The notes under the pieces: model-generated
What the model was told of the DNA's origin: nothing
What the model saw: the letters and a program-made list of their open reading frames with translations, nothing else
Database searches by the model: none
Assembly (NCBI GenBank): GCA_029204225.1
Contig: CM055111.1
Location: 45,053,815-45,117,814 of the forward strand
DNA from: Diphasiastrum complanatum
Taxonomy: Eukaryota; Streptophyta; Lycopodiopsida; Lycopodiales; Lycopodiaceae
Direction of reading: 5' to 3'
DNA length: 64,000 nucleotides
Program-made: the position numbers and the translations under genes
Shown: positions 60,127 to 64,000 of the stretch, in pieces
Layout of the letters: the number at the start of each line of letters is the position of its first letter
How positions within the stretch are numbered: position 1 is the first letter of the stretch

Positions 60127-60989
60127 GGAGCAATCCTACCACTATCTACTGAATCATAAAATAATCAAAGACAAGATTAACTACTGAAACAAGAAACAAG
60201 ATACAAGAAACAAGAAACTAGATTCCTAGCATCATTTAATAGTCTAAGAATCAAGAAACACTCATTTCTTGATGCTTAGATTGCTCAAGAACAATCAAGA
60301 ACTGGGCTGTAAGAGAGTATGCAAGATCTACACCACAAACCAGCCTATTTAGTTTACTTGAATGCTGATTTCTACCTTATTCCATAAACAAGAAGTGAAT
60401 TCTAATCCACAACTAAGCAAGAAACTAGAAAACAAGAAACTAGTTAATCCACAATGCAAGGAATTCAAGCATGCTCATAGAAATTTCACTCAAGAACATT
60501 TCCATGAACAAGGAGCTTAGCAATCATCAAGAACTCATGGAGGATCCTCTTTATTCAAGAGAACTTGACAATACATTCAAAGCTCCCTCACAAGAGAGGG
60601 GGCCCCTTAAATAAGTAAGAAGGCTGCCCATGTGGAGCCCAAGTGGCAATTCTAATAAATTAGAAATTACATGTGGAATTTGCCCTTCCACTAAAGGTGG
60701 TCACCATCAAAAGGTGGCTCATTATAACTAATTTAAGGGGGGTCTACATTTATTTACAAAGCCTAGGAAATATGACTAGCTCCTACATAGTCATTCCTTC
60801 TTTGGGATACACCATGTAGGCTCACATAGATAGCTCATTGTCTTCCTAGCTAGTACTTCCTCGGCTCTCATGCTCGGCTCTCAGCTTCTTCTGCTCTCCT
60901 CCTTCTGAGACCTCCTTGGTCATGGGTGAGAGATAACTTGTGTCTTCAGCTTGGCTCGGCATATGGGGATTCTCTGAAATCTGCTAACA
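60127..60989 (-). repeat. LTR of family A, copy 3 (inverted)
   Basis: Reverse complement of the family A LTR, starting TGTTAGCAGATTTC at 60989, with the shared ACCACCTTTAGTGG/CCTTTTGATGGTGACC region and CTTATTTAAGG box. Preceded on its strand by AGGGGTGGATAA, a polypurine-like tract, so it is read as a 3' LTR with the element body at 60990 and above. Confidence 0.78.
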
Positions 60990-62280
60990 TTATCCACCCC
61001 TAATCTATTGCAGGACCCACTACAACACCGACGATGTCTTTCGCTTGGCACTTGGAAAAGCGTGGCCGCTACATACCAGCCCTCTTGAGAACTTCTTGCG
61101 AGTCCTGCTCGCCTCGTCGTCGTGCCGTCTGCTTTCGTTCGCCCATCTTTCATCCTAGGGCTTTAAAAACCTGGAAGCGGAGCTTACTTTCGAAATTGAG
61201 GGGCCCCAGATATTCTCTTATCTTGTCCACGAAGCCCATTTCCTGCCAGTCTTCCACCATGGTCACATAGCATGACGACATGAAGGCCGCTCCGTAGTAT
61301 AGCCTGGCCATCATTTCATGGTCTTCTTCTGACTGGAGGGCTACATTTGGGTTGATTTTGATGAGATCCAAGTCTCGATCCCAGAAACAATCTTGCTGCA
61401 TCAGAAAGGCCATGGATCTGCAATATTCGGCACTTTTCTGCACACAAAGATCGGCACTTGATTTGTATTTATGCCCAAAGTCGAATAACTGCATCCTCAG
61501 ATCATCCGGGGTGGTTCTCTCTAAAATTCCCAGGATGACTGGCCAGTTTACCAACTCTACTCGCAGCTTTTCCACCGGCCATGGGTTTCTGCGTTTGAGT
61601 GGCATGTAGAAAGGATCCACTCGCTTCCATGCCGGTGCCTTCAAATACTCTTGAAGTCGCCTGCTATCTTTCAAGACTTTATTTCGCCATTCTGGTTGTG
61701 GTTGTAGCATGGCAATGATCTCGGCCCTGGTGGAGTATTGGCATTGATCGATGTCTTCTTTGCCTCCCCTCATGTTGGGAAGGTATTTTCTTTCAAACTT
61801 TTTCGATTTTCGTGTATCAGCCAATTTGCCTTTGGGCCTAGTAGGGGAAGTTGTCCTACGCGGCTGGGATGGCCTTGCCAGATAATCATCTAGGGCCTTG
61901 GTGCCCGTATCTTTCTCTTTTGCTCGCTCACTTGTCGACGGCTCAGTTGCGCTCGTGTCTTGCCTGGGCCAGAATCTTCTTGTCTCTGGTTAATCCGCTA
62001 GGAAGTCATCATCACCCCCCATGTCTATGTTAGTTTCTGGAAGGTCAGGGATGGAATGATCTGGAGAGAAGGGTGCAGGGGTGATAGGTTTAGGAGGAGG
62101 TGGGATCAGCAAGTTATACGCCGCACCAGGGGAGTGGAGTTGTTGGAGGAACTCGTCCCGTCGGGCTTTGTAGGTGTCAGCTAGGCCTTTTGATGGGCCC
62201 ATTATTTTGCTAGGAGGCGATGGAGAGAGGGAAGCATTAGAGGAGTTCTCAATATCAAAAAGACCCTTAAAGGAATGCAT
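60990..62280 (-). mobile_element. Body of the family A element carrying an unknown ORF
   Basis: Region between the inverted LTR and the ORF start. Its last ~100 bases before the LTR match those before the LTR at 1283, showing that this body belongs to the element. It contains no gag, protease, integrase or polymerase motif; only the unknown ORF below is present. The 5' LTR was not found up to 64000. Confidence 0.55.
61150..62280 (-). pseudogene. Unknown 376-codon ORF in a family A element, one in-frame stop
   Basis: One frame runs from the ATG at 62280 to TAG at 61150, broken only by TAA at about 61990. The N-terminal part (residues 1-150) is Ser/Pro-rich and probably disordered (SPSPPSKIMG, LIPPPPKPITPAPF, then TEPSTSERAKEKDTG). 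The C-terminal part is compact and charged, with aromatic-rich helices: STRAEIIAMLQPQPEWRNKV, KRVDPFYMPLKRRNPWPVEK, AEYCRSMAFLMQQDCFWDRD, ARLYYGAAFMSSCYVTMVED and FESKLRFQVFKALG. I recognise no family. It could be a captured host gene, an element-specific protein or a divergent gag. The codon after the stop region that looks like a start at 61824 is TTG, not ATG. Confidence 0.5.
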
Positions 62281-63399
62281 GTAGGATATAGAAAAATATC
62301 AAAATAAAAAAAACAATATTGTTTATTTGCTTGCCCACACCACTCCCAAGGCCTCCCCAACTCCCAATGATCTAACCACAGTGTCTAGAGTCACAGTTAA
62401 AAATTGTTAACAGTTTGCAGTATAACTTACTAAACTCAAAAATATTCCCTCCATTGGTTACGAAAAGGGAAATATTTTCACTAGATCTAAAATATGACCG
62501 CCATCCCCAAATTCGAATCAGGAAAAATTGCAAAATGTTTACATATGCATTCCTTCCACATGAATGGAAATATGGGTGCCATCTCCAATTATGAACGCCA
62601 TCATCACTTTGGAATGGAAATATGAGCGCCAACCGCCTATTGGAATGAAAAAATGAGCAGCATTTCCAAATTTGAATCAAGCATACAAGCATGGAGTTTG
62701 GATTGATCGTACATAGTATATAATATAATCAAAGATGAGTACTTTGCTTTACATCATAGAATCTGGTCATAGTACTTTGATGCAACTGATTACTCTATTA
62801 TTTTTTTGATGATGACATTGTATCATCACCATGTGGATATCCCTATTGATTTGGCACCTTTGCAGAGAAGAGGAGGCAAAGAAACTCAAATATCTGCCGA
62901 GGATCGTTCTCGTTACAGGGCAAAAGGAAAAAAAAACTTGGATTTGTGGATAGATGGAACATTATATCCACAAGATCCAAGCACTTTGACACATCCCACG
63001 TTCTCTTCAATAACTCATTTAGTTACATGGATATGCAATGGACATAGTGGATGAAAGATTGCAGAACCATGGAAAACAACTTTATATGAATAAAGTTCAC
63101 TTTTTAGAAGGAGTTAATTCAGATATCCTCTTATTGTCAGAATAGAGATTGTCATCTCCAAAAGACATTAGAAGAAAATGAACAACTTAAAAAAAATAAT
63201 GGATCATTACAGAAGATAACAATCAATATATCAAAACTAGAGCAAATGCAATCAGTCTATTCATATTGAGAACTTGTGAGAGATTTCAACTAGTTTTAGT
63301 CTAGTTTAGTCACATTTTGGTAAATTGTCAATAAGAGGCCAAAACTCATTTTAGACTTAGAGATAAACTTTTTGAAGTTATATTAGTTTAAAATACATT
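62281..63399. other. Mostly non-coding, with a degenerate short repeat
   Basis: 62480-62690 holds about five imperfect repeats around GGAATGGAAATATGAGCGCC and CCAAATTYGAATCA. 62830-63054 is an open stretch (PLQRRGGKETQISAEDRSRY, then KGKKNLDLWIDGTLYPQDPS) that I do not recognise; the frame ends at TGA. Nothing else is seen. Confidence 0.4.
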
Positions 63400-63926
63400 C
63401 AATAAACACTTTTGGAAAGTGTGGAAAAGTTGGTAGTCGAGTTTGAGAGAGATTCAAATTTGAACTTTGGCTACATTGAATCTAGACCCAAAAATAGCAG
63501 GGTTTACATTTTGGAGGGAAAGCCAAGTGGCCAAATAGGGTTTGGAGACTCTATAAAAAGATGTAACTCGTGGAGAGACACATCTTCTCTCTTATCACTC
63601 TCATTTCATCATTATACATGGTTCTCTTTGGGTTCTACTACTCATTGGTGCACTATCTTGGTGTTATCTTGCAATTCTATGTGTAGAATGATCATTTATT
63701 GCTATTTTCGGTTCCACACGTGTGAAATACATAGGGTACTATAATTGTACGGACAGCACATATTTTATGTTTTGGTTCATGTTTGATCAACATCTCTTAG
63801 AGTTTGCATCTCATTTTGTATGTAGATGCTGATTTTTCTACATTGGCAGGATTGTTGGTTTGCTCCTTATTGTAACCAAAGATTTGGGACATGGATTGGA
63901 TTTTGAATGATCTGAAATCCTTCACA
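63400..63926 (+). repeat. Probable copia LTR entering the right edge
   Basis: Sequence with a CTATAAAAAG promoter box (63551) ends CCTTCACA directly before a primer site at 63928. The left edge is not defined because its partner is outside the window. Confidence 0.55.
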
Positions 63927-63927
63927 T

Positions 63928-63940
63928 GGTATCAGAGATC
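63928..63940 (+). promoter_or_regulatory. Primer-binding site (initiator tRNA-Met type)
   Basis: TGGTATCAGAGAT, with the first eleven bases matching the canonical TGGTATCAGAGC. The following ATGAAAGGATCAGCC (63955) may start a leader or gag that continues beyond the window. Confidence 0.7.
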
Positions 63941-64000
63941 TTGTGTTTCAGGTTATGAAAGGATCAGCCATCTTTAGCAAGGATTTGGAGGAGTTACCAA

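Noticed and set aside
61352-61609. Plus-strand ORFs opposite the unknown family A ORF
   Set aside because: Shadow frames; the minus-strand frame is far longer and shows protein-like composition.

Overview
This is plant nuclear DNA, almost entirely nested and decayed LTR retrotransposons. The evidence is: Ty1/copia and Ty3/gypsy gag-pol remnants; primer-binding sites matching plant initiator-tRNA-Met (TGGTATCAGAGC) and a TGGCRCCGTTGCC-type site; plant-style splice sites; a spliced host membrane-protein gene; and two exons of a FAM192A/NIP30-type nuclear protein. Nothing looks prokaryotic, and I saw no tRNA, rRNA or CRISPR. The repeat density suggests a land plant with a large genome; I cannot name the species.

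Layout. 1-2127: 3' end of LTR family A (its LTR recurs at 59366 and, inverted, at 60989). 2131-9031: gypsy-1, one long gag-pro-pol frame broken by stop codons, split by copia-1 (4999-8095, minus, TSD AAGAC, internally deleted). 9032-13110: gypsy-2 with a ~1.67 kb LTR, cut off by copia-2. 13111-19708: copia-2, with two LTRs that each carry a long AG microsatellite. 19709-20353: a complete TRIM (two LTRs, PBS, PPT, 86 bp interior). 20354-26100: the least retrotransposon-like stretch, with FAM192A-type exons and a tandem duplication of an unidentified intron-containing gene. 26101-27480: copia-5 LTR, PBS and gag start. 27490-30250: gypsy-3 reverse transcriptase remnant holding a 1.87 kb LTR element with a perfect TSD (TCAAG) and an internal 25-bp minisatellite. 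30245-31452: a partial LTR, PBS, very short interior and full LTR of another gypsy family. 31491-34583: copia and gypsy-4 remnants. 35113-35700: decayed ORF of unknown function. 35882-39035: LARD LTR fragment, gypsy-1 leader copy, gypsy-5 pol (minus) and a three-part chimeric ORF. 39680-40530: intron-containing relic resembling a plant CACTA-associated protein. 41215-53152: copia-4, whose gag is split by a 9.9 kb LARD-like element (41734-51677, minus), itself carrying copia-3 (44397-48472). 53153-59202: gypsy gag/protease scraps and a plausible intact two-exon membrane-protein gene (54880-55386, minus). 59366-62280: inverted family A LTRs and a long unknown ORF (one stop codon) attached to the inverted LTR. 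63400-64000: LTR and PBS of another copia element entering from the right.

Functionally, no retroelement here looks autonomous. In gypsy-1, gypsy-2 and copia-2 most in-frame stops sit where a single C-to-T change (either strand) in a Gln, Arg or Trp codon would create them, suggesting decay by deamination of methylated cytosine. Several elements (TRIM, LARD, the 1.87 kb element, the family A unknown-ORF element) are non-autonomous designs that would need proteins supplied in trans.
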